Below, in pieces: positions 8,632-17,053 of a stretch of 64,000 bases of DNA; the first letter of the stretch is position 1; each line of letters starts with the position of its first letter. The stretch covers positions 48,384 to 112,383 of the forward strand of contig NZ_JAPVOT010000015.1 in NCBI RefSeq assembly GCF_027257845.1, given 5' to 3'. The notes under the pieces were generated by a model, which saw only the letters and a program-made list of their open reading frames with translations, ran no database searches and was not told the DNA's origin. The position numbers were made by a program, and so were the translations under genes. The DNA is from Alteromonas sp. BMJM2 (GTDB lineage: Bacteria > Pseudomonadota > Gammaproteobacteria > Enterobacterales > Alteromonadaceae).

Positions 8632-11376
8632 TTACATCGAGTAAGTAAGACCTAAATAAAAGGTTCTTCCACTTACCGTCGTGTTGTACAAACGGTCATC
8701 CGAATCGCTGTATTGCTCTTCGCGTTCATCAGAAAGGTTAATACCTTCTAGTGTTACCTTAAGATTATCATTTACATTATAAAATGCTGAGAAATCCCAG
8801 TAAGTGGTGCCATGAAAGCCTGCCTCGTCTTGGTCGCTGCTCGACGTTTCAACCTGCGTTAAGTAATCATCACGATAGGCTGCTGAAACGCGCATTCCCC
8901 AATTGTCTGTCTCGTAATACATCGTTGCATTGTAGATATTCTCAGACAATCCGTAAAAGGGGCGGTAAACTTCTACACTTTCACCATCAACTAAAATATT
9001 GTGTAAAGATTCGCCATCAGAATACGTATAGTTCACAATAGCACCAAGATTATCGAATGGTGCTGGCAGAAAATCGAAATCACGCTGGAACGCTATTTCC
9101 CAGCCTGAAAAGTCGCTTTCTGCTAAATTTTGAGGTTGAGAGAATGTATACAGTGTATCTGGCGTTTGCGTGTTTCCATTTTCGTCTACCATGCCTTCGA
9201 TTAACGATAGCGGATATCCTGTATCACCATAGGCTATTGGAGAAACATTAGTAGCAATAAAGTTATCAATTTCTTTTTGGAAGTAAGTGACTGAGGCATA
9301 ACCGACTTCATCAAAGTAATACTCAACACCCGCCTCCATATTGATTGTTTCAAAAGGCTGAAGACTAGGATTACCGGCATTGATACTCAAACCACTTGAA
9401 CCAAATAATGGGTCAGTATTTACCGTACCTGATACAGATAAACTACCCAGTGTAGGTCGAGTTACGTTTTTCCCTGCGCTCGCTCTCAGAACAAGGCTCT
9501 CTGTGTAATACCATGCAACATTCAGTGTAGGTAATAGTCCATCATAGTCCCTTTCTACAGTGACGTATTCACTACCATTCACTATGCCACTAGATTGAAT
9601 ATCGGTATCAAAATAGCGTAAACCAAAACTAGTTCTCAGCTCAGAGTCAGGCAATAGCAGGTCATATTCATAAGTCGCGTATAGCGCCATGGTCTCTTCT
9701 ACGACTTCATTAGGCGCATCGCTATACATAATGTCGCGTTCAACATCGAACGCGTTTAGCACAGCGCCAACGTCAGTACTTAGCCAATCTTGTTTTTTGT
9801 GAATTGAGTTTACATAAACAAATTCAGGGTTAATCACATCGCTTACTTCGCCACTTTGCCAAGCACTTCTTAATGCATTGCCAACTTGTTCTCTGTTGTT
9901 GCTGTGTTCGAACTTTTTAAAGGAACCACCAAATTTCAAAGAAGCGTTATCAGACAGCAAGTAATCCGCATCGAGCTTAGCGATATCAAAGCTATTTTCT
10001 ACCTCGTCTTCCTGAAGGTCTATCTCATGGTAACGAAACTCATTGATATCTGTTGGATCAAATCCATTGATGTAGGTATTGGTGCCATAAAAGCGGTCCT
10101 CCCTGTAATCTATGGTCATATCAGCGAAAGATTCTAAGTAGACTTTTGCACTATTACTTTCGTATTCACTTTGCATATGGCCGAGTAGGCCTGAAACCGT
10201 AAATGCATCGGTCACATGCCACTGTGCGTTTAGCACCAACTGTGAAATGTCTGTTGTTGCTTGTTGATCGCGACTTTCTGAGTGCAGAGCGGTATTTTCC
10301 CACGAAGAATATATAACTTCGTTGTTTTGGTTATATTCTATGTCAGTTAAGCCAGAGCAAAAATTGCGTGCCCCGTCATAGTCTGCACCTGTGCAGCCAA
10401 GTGCGGTAGAACTTGAACCTCTGCTTTGTAAGTGAAACTCTCCTCTATCGTTATCAAGTGTGCCGTATAATGCATCGAGTTCAAGCGAGAATGCTTCAGA
10501 CGGTCTGTATTGAAGTGCCACTGTAGCGCCAACCCGAGTTTGTTCACTATTAAATTGTGAGTATCTACTGCCTCGTGAGAAACGAAGATTGCCGCTATTT
10601 ACGGCTTCTTGATCTGCTTGTGATAGTGTAGATATGTCGGAGCCTTGGGCGTTGCGAGGCCGCCAACGATAGGTGTTATAACCTTGTTCAGCCGTATCAC
10701 GCTTGCTAAGTGCCAGTGAGACAAGAGCGCCAAAATCACCCCACGTGTTTGAAACTAAGGCTGCGACCCTCGGGCTTACGTCGTCTGTTAATGAATTATC
10801 GCCCGCTTGCGCACTGATTACACTTTTGAATCCATCGTAATTAAATGGTTTCGCGGTATAGAGTTTTACAGTGCCGCCTATGCCGCCTTCATCCATTTCT
10901 GCAGAATAGCTCTTCTGAACGTCAATTTGGTTAAATAGTTCGGACGCAAAAATGTTAAAATCAAAAGAACGAGATAAGTTAGTCGTTCCTCTACTGTCCA
11001 TTGCAGATGAGGATGTACCTAGAGCTTCCATGCCGTTTAATTGCACTTGGGTAAAATCTGCGTTAAGGCCTCGTAGAGATATTTGTCTACCTTCACCAGC
11101 TTCACGGGTTATGGTTACGCCTGGTATTCTTTGAATAGATTCCGCTAAATTGAGGCTCGGGAAGTCAGCGATATCTTCAGCAAGAATTGAATCTTGTGAA
11201 CCTAGCGCGTCCTTTTTTAAATCTTTAGCTTTTATAAGTGAGCCTCGAAAACCACTCACTACAATCTGTTCTATCATTTCATCTTCTGTCTGCTGTGCTT
11301 GAGCAGAAAATTGCGTCATGCAGGTGGCAGATAGGACAGCTGTAGCTAAGAGTGTTTTTTTAAAATTAGTATGCAT
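8632..11376 (-). CDS. TonB-dependent receptor without signalling domain
   Basis: A 914-residue outer-membrane receptor. The signal peptide covers about residues 1-27 (SAQAQ), a TonB box lies at about 36-42 (EQIVVSG), the plug contains NLAESIQRIPGVTITREAGEGRQ, and the barrel ends in FYLGLTYSM. It lacks the STN domain of its paralogue at 5657-8587. Both share the FRGSL/IRGSL segment and the YNTTVSGR near the C-terminus. Transcription starts on the minus strand after a PI-PLC-like gene that ends 11 bases upstream, so the phospholipase-like protein and this receptor probably form an operon in that order. The receptor may import a product of that enzyme. The substrate is unproven. Confidence 0.92.
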   Translation of the reverse strand: MHTNFKKTLLATAVLSATCMTQFSAQAQQTEDEMIEQIVVSGFRGSLIKAKDLKKDALGSQDSILAEDIADFPSLNLAESIQRIPGVTITREAGEGRQISLRGLNADFTQVQLNGMEALGTSSSAMDSRGTTNLSRSFDFNIFASELFNQIDVQKSYSAEMDEGGIGGTVKLYTAKPFNYDGFKSVISAQAGDNSLTDDVSPRVAALVSNTWGDFGALVSLALSKRDTAEQGYNTYRWRPRNAQGSDISTLSQADQEAVNSGNLRFSRGSRYSQFNSEQTRVGATVALQYRPSEAFSLELDALYGTLDNDRGEFHLQSRGSSSTALGCTGADYDGARNFCSGLTDIEYNQNNEVIYSSWENTALHSESRDQQATTDISQLVLNAQWHVTDAFTVSGLLGHMQSEYESNSAKVYLESFADMTIDYREDRFYGTNTYINGFDPTDINEFRYHEIDLQEDEVENSFDIAKLDADYLLSDNASLKFGGSFKKFEHSNNREQVGNALRSAWQSGEVSDVINPEFVYVNSIHKKQDWLSTDVGAVLNAFDVERDIMYSDAPNEVVEETMALYATYEYDLLLPDSELRTSFGLRYFDTDIQSSGIVNGSEYVTVERDYDGLLPTLNVAWYYTESLVLRASAGKNVTRPTLGSLSVSGTVNTDPLFGSSGLSINAGNPSLQPFETINMEAGVEYYFDEVGYASVTYFQKEIDNFIATNVSPIAYGDTGYPLSLIEGMVDENGNTQTPDTLYTFSQPQNLAESDFSGWEIAFQRDFDFLPAPFDNLGAIVNYTYSDGESLHNILVDGESVEVYRPFYGLSENIYNATMYYETDNWGMRVSAAYRDDYLTQVETSSSDQDEAGFHGTTYWDFSAFYNVNDNLKVTLEGINLSDEREEQYSDSDDRLYNTTVSGRTFYLGLTYSM

Positions 11377-11387
11377 GGGTTTACCTT

Positions 11388-12455
11388 TTAATTGATCAAA
11401 TTTTGATGTTTAACAGCGTTAAGTCTTTTCAAGCAGTCATTCTCGAAAGAAACTGAATAACCTCGACGTATGGATTGGGGAGACTGGTTATAGAAATCGC
11501 TAGAAATGAACTGAGCCCCACTGGCAAATGCTGCATCTCTTTGCGCTCGCAAGCTTTGTGTAGTTGCCGATAAATCAGCATCAGCACGAGTTCTCACTAG
11601 AAAACCATCTTTGACGAGCGCTTGAATGTCTTGCTGACTTTTAACTGGATCATTTCGAATGAATATTGCGGCAGCGTCGGAGTGTTCGGGGACAGAGAGA
11701 AACATGCTTTTATTCTGAAGCGTTGAACTCTGTTGAAGATATATCTCTTTTTGAGCTTTATTAGCATCGAATAAAAACAAGAATTTACCTCGAAGTGCCT
11801 CAACACTTGGCCAGCCATTCCTTGTTATTGCTGCCCTTAACGTATGGTGGCGGCCCCGAACGCGATCTGGCGTAACTAACTTGCTCCCGAATAAGTGCGC
11901 AATTTCGTTGTCTAAGCGCTTATAGTCTGAAATGGAAAAAGCGACGGGGGCCGCCTTACTAAGAAACGCTGGCTGAGACTCTTTCGCATTCACAATAACA
12001 GTAATGGGGAAGTGATTAGGGTTAGCTTCTGACCACTTTAAAAGTTGTTTTGCGCAAAGCTGTAAGGTTAAACAATGCGTCATCACATCTACGTGTGGAA
12101 TATGAAGAACCTTAAACCCAGGTTCTGCCAAAATTTGGCGTTCACTCTCTGAAAACCAATTACTATTGGAAAGTGTTTCTATTTCTGGCGTGTTGTATTG
12201 ATGCCCATTTGGATCGTTAACCACATCAATTTCAATTTGACGAATTCCTAAATTCAACTGTTCTTGAAGCGAAGGATGAATATAAGAAATCTTCTTTAAA
12301 AGTTCAGGTGATACATCTTTTAAAAACTGCCTAGCTTCTGGTGGTAGCGCTTTTTTGTAGCTATTGTGAGAACCAATAATTTGATACTGATCCAGTGATT
12401 TCGCGCAAGAATAAGCGCTAAGAACCAGAGTTAAAGAAAGTAAAAGATAACGCAT
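11388..12455 (-). CDS. Secreted phosphoinositide-specific phospholipase C-like protein
   Basis: A 355-residue exported protein (signal peptide about 1-19) of the Ca2+-dependent PI-PLC-like fold. The first catalytic-type histidine is in IIGSHNSYKK (His30). It is followed by GIRQIEIDVVND, the strand carrying the metal-binding Glu/Asp pair, and then by a second histidine segment LHIPHVDVMTHC. These match the TIM-barrel PI-PLC pattern. Such enzymes cleave phosphoinositides or related phosphodiesters. It is upstream of, and probably co-transcribed with, the TonB receptor at 8632, and divergent from a metallophosphoesterase. The pair suggests release of phosphate or inositol compounds outside the cytoplasm. 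The real substrate is not known, and bacterial homologues are poorly characterised. Confidence 0.8.
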   Translation of the reverse strand: MRYLLLSLTLVLSAYSCAKSLDQYQIIGSHNSYKKALPPEARQFLKDVSPELLKKISYIHPSLQEQLNLGIRQIEIDVVNDPNGHQYNTPEIETLSNSNWFSESERQILAEPGFKVLHIPHVDVMTHCLTLQLCAKQLLKWSEANPNHFPITVIVNAKESQPAFLSKAAPVAFSISDYKRLDNEIAHLFGSKLVTPDRVRGRHHTLRAAITRNGWPSVEALRGKFLFLFDANKAQKEIYLQQSSTLQNKSMFLSVPEHSDAAAIFIRNDPVKSQQDIQALVKDGFLVRTRADADLSATTQSLRAQRDAAFASGAQFISSDFYNQSPQSIRRGYSVSFENDCLKRLNAVKHQNLIN

Positions 12456-12507
12456 AGGTATACATTCAAAGAGTATTTTGAACGGTAGAGCGGAGTTGTT
12501 TGAAAAA

Positions 12508-12598
12508 GGGGACAGGAAATTTTTGCTAAGAGATAAACTTCACAAAAGTGTCATATAACAAAACTTTTTTATTAAATTTTTTGTGAACCACTGTCCCC
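12508..12598. repeat. Nested inverted repeats in a divergent promoter region
   Basis: Outer arms GGGGACAG (12508-12515) and CTGTCCCC (12591-12598) enclose inner arms CACAAAA (12541-12547) and TTTTGTG (12579-12585), with a further AAAAGT/ACTTTT pair inside. The element fills about half of the gap between the divergent PI-PLC and metallophosphoesterase genes. It could be a mobile-element remnant, an operator or a structured transcript. Confidence 0.5.
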
Positions 12599-12653
12599 AT
12601 TTAGAGCTAAGCGCTGTTATTAGTATTAATGACTTGCTGAACGGGGCTGCGTT

Positions 12654-14456
12654 ATGAGTAAATATGGAAAAAGAACTAAAGAGATACGAGTATTCAACGT
12701 TAGCATATTGAATGTACTGTCATGCGGGTTGCTAGTTATATGTTACTTCTTTGCACTTATTTCTATTAGTGTCGTTGCCAAAAACGAAACTCAGCAGGTA
12801 AAGATCGCCTTTATAGCTGATATCCATCTTCATTCACCTGAAGGCGCAGCGGCAACGCTTCCTAAAAGTGCCTTGCCAAAAGACCCTACAAGCCACGCCC
12901 CAATATTACTGAGAAGTATGCGCTCTCAATTGAGTTCTACTCGTTTGTTCAATGAAAATATTATGGTGTTTAAAGAAGCGCTTAATGATGTAGTAGAAAG
13001 GAATATCAAGTTAGTAGCGTTACCGGGTGATTTCACTGACGACGGTCAGCCAGTAAATATTCTTGCATTAAAGGAAATACTAGACGAGTACCAGCAAAAG
13101 TATGGACTACGATTCTTCGCTATCAACGGCAATCACGATCCGGTCAGGCCTTTTACACGTCCTGGCGGCAAACGCGACTTTCTGAGCCGAGAAGGTGCAG
13201 AAATCAGTGTTATGAGCCCAGCACATCAAGATTGCGTGTCTGGAAAAAGTGATTTTTGCTCAGAACTACTTAAAGAGTGGGGGTATAAAGAGATTGCTCA
13301 ATCACTATCTGAACATGGTTTTTCACCTTCGCCTGCAGACAAGTTGTTCGAAACACCATTTAATACGGTAGATTTAGCTAAGCGATATTGGACATGGTGT
13401 GATGGCGACGAATTTTGCGTAGATATGCCTGACATGAGCTATTTAGTAGAGCCTGTAGATGGTCTTTGGCTGTTGGCGATAGATGCAAACGTGTATAAGC
13501 CAACAGGTAGTTTGAGCAATAAACAATTTGATGGGTCGAGTAACGCCGGTTATGACGCACTAATTGAATATAAACCTCAGCTCGTAAAATGGATCCAACG
13601 AGTTGTCGAGCGTGCAAAAGAAAATAATAAAAAGTTGGTTAGCTTTAGCCATTTCCCCATGGCTGATTTCTCAGACAAACAAACGGATAAAATTATCAGT
13701 TTTCTAGGCGAAACTGCCATGCAGCTGACTCGCCAACCCTCTAATAATACAACCAGAGTGTTAGAAGCGACTGGCTTAAAGTTACATCTTGGAGGTCATA
13801 TGCACCTCTTCGATATTAGTCAGTCACCAGACGCTGAATTTACGAATGTGCAAGTGCCTTCCTTAGCAGCTTATCAACCTGGATACACCATAGTAAAGAT
13901 TGGTAAGGATGGTGAAACTCTAATAGAGACCGTCATCATTCGTGACGTTAAAAATTTCGCAAAATGGTTCCCTGTTTATGAAAACGAGTGGGAATACCTT
14001 CAGCGGAGTGGACAAGGGTTATGGGGAAAAGAAAACTTAGAAGCTAGTAGTTTTTTAGATTTTACTGATAATCATTTAAAACAAATTGTGACTAATAGAT
14101 ATCTAAAAGAGTGGCCACCAGAGTTAGTAGAGCTATTTTCATCTAATACAATTGGAGGCCTTGTGGAGATGACTCCATGCTTTTTCAACTATAAAGGAAA
14201 GCAAGAGTTTGAAGGGTTCAACGCTATGACTTTGATTTTTGATTTCTACAGGTCGAGAAATGCAGGTGGTTTAGCCCGTTTAGCTTTACCACACCACTTT
14301 TATGGCGAACTTTCGCTTTGCTTAAAAAAGCAAGCTCTTAAAAAGCCTTCACAAATTTCAGATGGCAGTAAAGATCTTAAAAGAGGGCTTGAGTTAATTA
14401 CTAACACGGTCATGTCATCGCGTCAGGATAGACCGACTATCAATGTTGTGTTGTAG
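12654..14456 (+). CDS. Metallophosphoesterase (calcineurin-like), membrane-anchored or exported
   Basis: A 600-residue protein with an N-terminal hydrophobic helix (about 20-42) that acts as signal anchor or uncleaved signal. The metal-binding motifs of the calcineurin-like family appear in order: DIHLH (Asp56, His58), LPGDFTDDG, INGNHDP, FSHFP and LGGHMHLFD. The C-terminal part after about residue 430 has no motif I recognise. The enzyme should hydrolyse phosphomonoesters or diesters in the periplasm. It is divergent from the PI-PLC-like gene across a 198-base region, so both may respond to the same signal, and a shared role in phosphate-ester breakdown is plausible. The 600-residue length is larger than simple phosphatases of the family. 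Confidence 0.85.
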   Translation: MSKYGKRTKEIRVFNVSILNVLSCGLLVICYFFALISISVVAKNETQQVKIAFIADIHLHSPEGAAATLPKSALPKDPTSHAPILLRSMRSQLSSTRLFNENIMVFKEALNDVVERNIKLVALPGDFTDDGQPVNILALKEILDEYQQKYGLRFFAINGNHDPVRPFTRPGGKRDFLSREGAEISVMSPAHQDCVSGKSDFCSELLKEWGYKEIAQSLSEHGFSPSPADKLFETPFNTVDLAKRYWTWCDGDEFCVDMPDMSYLVEPVDGLWLLAIDANVYKPTGSLSNKQFDGSSNAGYDALIEYKPQLVKWIQRVVERAKENNKKLVSFSHFPMADFSDKQTDKIISFLGETAMQLTRQPSNNTTRVLEATGLKLHLGGHMHLFDISQSPDAEFTNVQVPSLAAYQPGYTIVKIGKDGETLIETVIIRDVKNFAKWFPVYENEWEYLQRSGQGLWGKENLEASSFLDFTDNHLKQIVTNRYLKEWPPELVELFSSNTIGGLVEMTPCFFNYKGKQEFEGFNAMTLIFDFYRSRNAGGLARLALPHHFYGELSLCLKKQALKKPSQISDGSKDLKRGLELITNTVMSSRQDRPTINVVL

Positions 14457-14537
14457 TGAAACTTGCCAGTCTAGATGGCAGTTTTATTTCAGTCACCCTT
14501 TATACAAAAGGGCAACGACAATTCTTTGTAATTAAAT

Positions 14538-14571
14538 ACTCCTAATCCTGCTGATGTCAGTGATTAGGAGT
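14538..14571. terminator. Bidirectional terminator between convergent genes
   Basis: A ten-base perfect stem (ACTCCTAATC / GATTAGGAGT) with a 14-base loop lies between the metallophosphoesterase and the ThuA-like gene. It is flanked by A-rich sequence on the left and T-rich sequence on the right. Confidence 0.65.
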
Positions 14572-14584
14572 CGTTTAATTACTT

Positions 14585-15358
14585 CTACTCAATTCCCTTT
14601 CCCGTTGCCGCCCAATATATCCCCCCATACAGATGGGATAAAAACACTTCATCTCGGTAGACACCAGGTATATGGCCTAAGGCAGTATAAAAAGAACGAC
14701 CTCCGTCAAATTCGTGATACCACGCCATAGGATGAAATTCACCCATACCATCTGACTTTTTATCGCCCCAGTCGGCTTTCGGACTATAGGTCGATTCGTC
14801 AACGGTAAGCAGGTATTGCAATCCCTCTATGTTGGCGGGTAAGAAGGTATATAGTTCATCTGTCCAAAGGTGCCTATCATTGAACCCTTGCATACCCGGG
14901 AATCTATTGTTTTGCTTTACTAACCTCGCTGTCTGGTTTTCTGGGTGTATTTTGAAGTAATGGCCAACGAGTTTTCCGTACCACTCCCAGTTGTACTCTG
15001 TGTCTGATGCTGAATGAACACCAACAAAACCTTTCCCACTTTGAATGAAGCGCTTGAAAGCTTGCTGTTGCTCATTATTAAAAATATCCCCTGTGGTATT
15101 CATTAACACTATCGCATCGAACTGACTTAAATAATCATCGTTCATTACTAGGCCTGCATACTCGTGCCATTCCAAGCCAAAATCATGACGTGAGGCTAAT
15201 TCTCTCATGGCAGTCACACCTTCATGAATAGAGCTATGATGCCAACCTGCTGTTTTCGTGAAAAGCAAAACTTTGAATTGCGCTGCATAAGCTGAACTCA
15301 TAGTCACTAACGATAGACACGCTACCGTAATTATGAATAAGTACTTCCTAATTTTCAT
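14585..15358 (-). CDS. Exported ThuA-like protein (trehalose-utilisation domain)
   Basis: A 257-residue protein with signal peptide (about 1-25, ending SAYAA). The rest is one ThuA-like, glutamine-amidotransferase-type fold: KVLLFTKTAGWHHSSI at the start, DAIVLMNTTGDIF, KGFVGVHSASDT, and HPMAWYHEFDGGRSFYTALGH near the end. ThuA-like proteins accompany Gfo/Idh/MocA oxidoreductases and sugar isomerases in pathways that use 3-keto sugars, and a Gfo/Idh/MocA gene lies just across a 456-base divergent region. Biochemical activity of the fold is not settled. The signal peptide puts it in the periplasm, where the Tat-dependent GMC dehydrogenases of this region would also act. Confidence 0.85.
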   Translation of the reverse strand: MKIRKYLFIITVACLSLVTMSSAYAAQFKVLLFTKTAGWHHSSIHEGVTAMRELASRHDFGLEWHEYAGLVMNDDYLSQFDAIVLMNTTGDIFNNEQQQAFKRFIQSGKGFVGVHSASDTEYNWEWYGKLVGHYFKIHPENQTARLVKQNNRFPGMQGFNDRHLWTDELYTFLPANIEGLQYLLTVDESTYSPKADWGDKKSDGMGEFHPMAWYHEFDGGRSFYTALGHIPGVYRDEVFLSHLYGGIYWAATGKGIE

Positions 15359-15767
15359 GAGGTGATTCCTTCATTTTTTTTTAAATTAAATTATAGAAAT
15401 ATAACAGAAATTATATTTCCGATATTAACGACGACTTTCTCAATTATCAGCTAACAGTAAAGGCAAGTTCAGCTAGTCTAAATGCATGCACATTATTACC
15501 GCGCTATGCTGCCATGTAAAAATAATGTTAATAAGGCGTGTTGTGGTTAAGTCACTTGCGAACTGTTTTATTGTTCATCTACATTCGAAAACTCTTAAGC
15601 GAAGTGTTAAACCATTGTTAAAAAATGGCATAGCGCTTCATGATCATCCGCAGAGTTATAAACTTTCTTACACTCTACAGCATGAATATTCTATTGGCTC
15701 GCTGCGAGGGCTATGACGCTGAAAAATGCGTATTAAAGTCCGATAAATTCGTATCGGCGCATCAATG
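15359..15767. other. Intergenic region between the ThuA-like and Gfo/Idh genes
   Basis: About 410 bases without a supported gene. Short open frames inside lack ribosome sites and resemble no family. The left end is very AT-rich and should hold the ThuA-like promoter. The right end leads into the inverted repeat before the oxidoreductase. Confidence 0.5.
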
Positions 15768-15805
15768 CTCTGTTTACAATGTGATAACAAAAAATGTAAA
15801 CAGAG
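15768..15805 (+). promoter_or_regulatory. Inverted repeat directly before the Gfo/Idh start (operator or leader hairpin)
   Basis: Eleven-base perfect arms CTCTGTTTACA and TGTAAACAGAG are separated by 16 bases, and the second arm ends nine bases before the ATG at 15815, overlapping the purine-rich ribosome site. It may be an operator (GTTTACA-type half-sites recur near 19955) or an mRNA hairpin that masks translation. Confidence 0.5.
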
Positions 15806-15814
15806 AAAAGCTAC

Positions 15815-16990
15815 ATGAGCAAAACGCGCAATAAAGTACGAATGGGCATGGTCGGAGGCGGACAGGGCGCCTTTATTGGTGCAGTGCACCGGTCTGCTGC
15901 TGCAATCGATGGCGAGATAGAATTAGTCTGTGGTGCATTCAGTAGCTCCCACGAGAATTGTTTAACAACAGGCAGAGAACTTAACTTGGCGTCTGAGCGC
16001 TGTTACTCCGATTTTAATACAATGTTTGCTGCGGAAGCTCAACTGCCGCCTGAAAAACGAATGCAGTTTGTCTCTATAGTCACACCTAACCATTTACATT
16101 ATGCCGTGGCAAAGGCTGCTATTGAAGCTGGTTTTCATGTGTTATCAGATAAACCCGCAACGTTTACGCTCCAAGAAGCCATTGACTTAAAAGCTATACT
16201 TAATCAACACAATGTTTTGTACGGACTCACACATACCTATACCGGGTACCCATTGGTTCGCGAAGCTAAAGACCGAATAGCTCAAGGTGAATTAGGAACA
16301 GTCACTAAAGTTGTTGCTGAATATTCACAGGGTTGGTTAGCACAACCGCAAGACTCAAGTAATAAGCAAGCGAGTTGGCGCTTAGACCCTTCTCGGGCCG
16401 GTGTCAGTTGCTGTATGGGTGACATAGGGGTGCATGCAGCAAATTTAGCAGAATTTGTTTCTGGTTTGGAAATTACTAGGATGTGTGCTGATTTGTCTCC
16501 GGTGGTTAGCGGCCGACAGCTTGACGATGATGGTAATATTTTAATGCGATTTAACAACGGCGCTAAAGGCGTTTTGATCGCAAGTCAAATCAGTGTCGGC
16601 GAGGAGAATAACTTAAATATTCGTATTTACGGCACAAAGGCTGGACTAGAATGGCATCAACAAGAACCCAACACCCTTACTATCAGATACAACGATAAGC
16701 CTAGCCAAGTTGTTCGTACAGGTGTCGGTGGCTTTAGTCCTGCGGCGGCCGGTTCAATGCGTATTCCAGCCGGCCATCCTGAAGGGTATCTAGAGGCATT
16801 CGCAAATTTATACGTTGATTTTGCAAACCAGGTGCGTGAATTTGATAATAGCGACAAGTACGTTAATCTAGCCAGTATAATTCCCGGAATTGATGACGCA
16901 ATCCGAGGTATGGCATTTATTGAAAATTGCGTCGCCGCTAGTCAAGCAAACGAGGGATGGCTAGAGTTTAAGCTGGCTAATGTTTTATAG
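15815..16990 (+). CDS. Gfo/Idh/MocA-family oxidoreductase
   Basis: A 391-residue cytoplasmic NAD(P)-dependent oxidoreductase. The Rossmann dinucleotide loop GMVGGGQGAF is at residues 11-20. The family lysine lies in LSDKPATF, and the C-terminal substrate domain follows. No signal peptide is visible. Relatives include inositol dehydrogenase, glucose-fructose oxidoreductase and the oxidoreductases of 3-keto-sugar and C-glycoside pathways. Context (ThuA-like protein, sugar isomerase, GMC dehydrogenases) points to reduction or oxidation of a keto-sugar. The start is fixed by the purine-rich sequence GAGAAAAG about five bases upstream and by the inverted repeat that overlaps it. The exact substrate cannot be read from the sequence. 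Confidence 0.9.
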   Translation: MSKTRNKVRMGMVGGGQGAFIGAVHRSAAAIDGEIELVCGAFSSSHENCLTTGRELNLASERCYSDFNTMFAAEAQLPPEKRMQFVSIVTPNHLHYAVAKAAIEAGFHVLSDKPATFTLQEAIDLKAILNQHNVLYGLTHTYTGYPLVREAKDRIAQGELGTVTKVVAEYSQGWLAQPQDSSNKQASWRLDPSRAGVSCCMGDIGVHAANLAEFVSGLEITRMCADLSPVVSGRQLDDDGNILMRFNNGAKGVLIASQISVGEENNLNIRIYGTKAGLEWHQQEPNTLTIRYNDKPSQVVRTGVGGFSPAAAGSMRIPAGHPEGYLEAFANLYVDFANQVREFDNSDKYVNLASIIPGIDDAIRGMAFIENCVAASQANEGWLEFKLANVL

Positions 16991-17053
16991 TATTTGATAA
17001 GCACACGCTTGTTGGTTAAGTTCATCCCGACGTCCAAGTGAGTAGTCTGAGTG

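Noticed and set aside
15486..15834. Short open frames between the ThuA-like and Gfo/Idh genes
   Set aside because: No ribosome sites, no family resemblance, and composition of AT-rich intergenic DNA.
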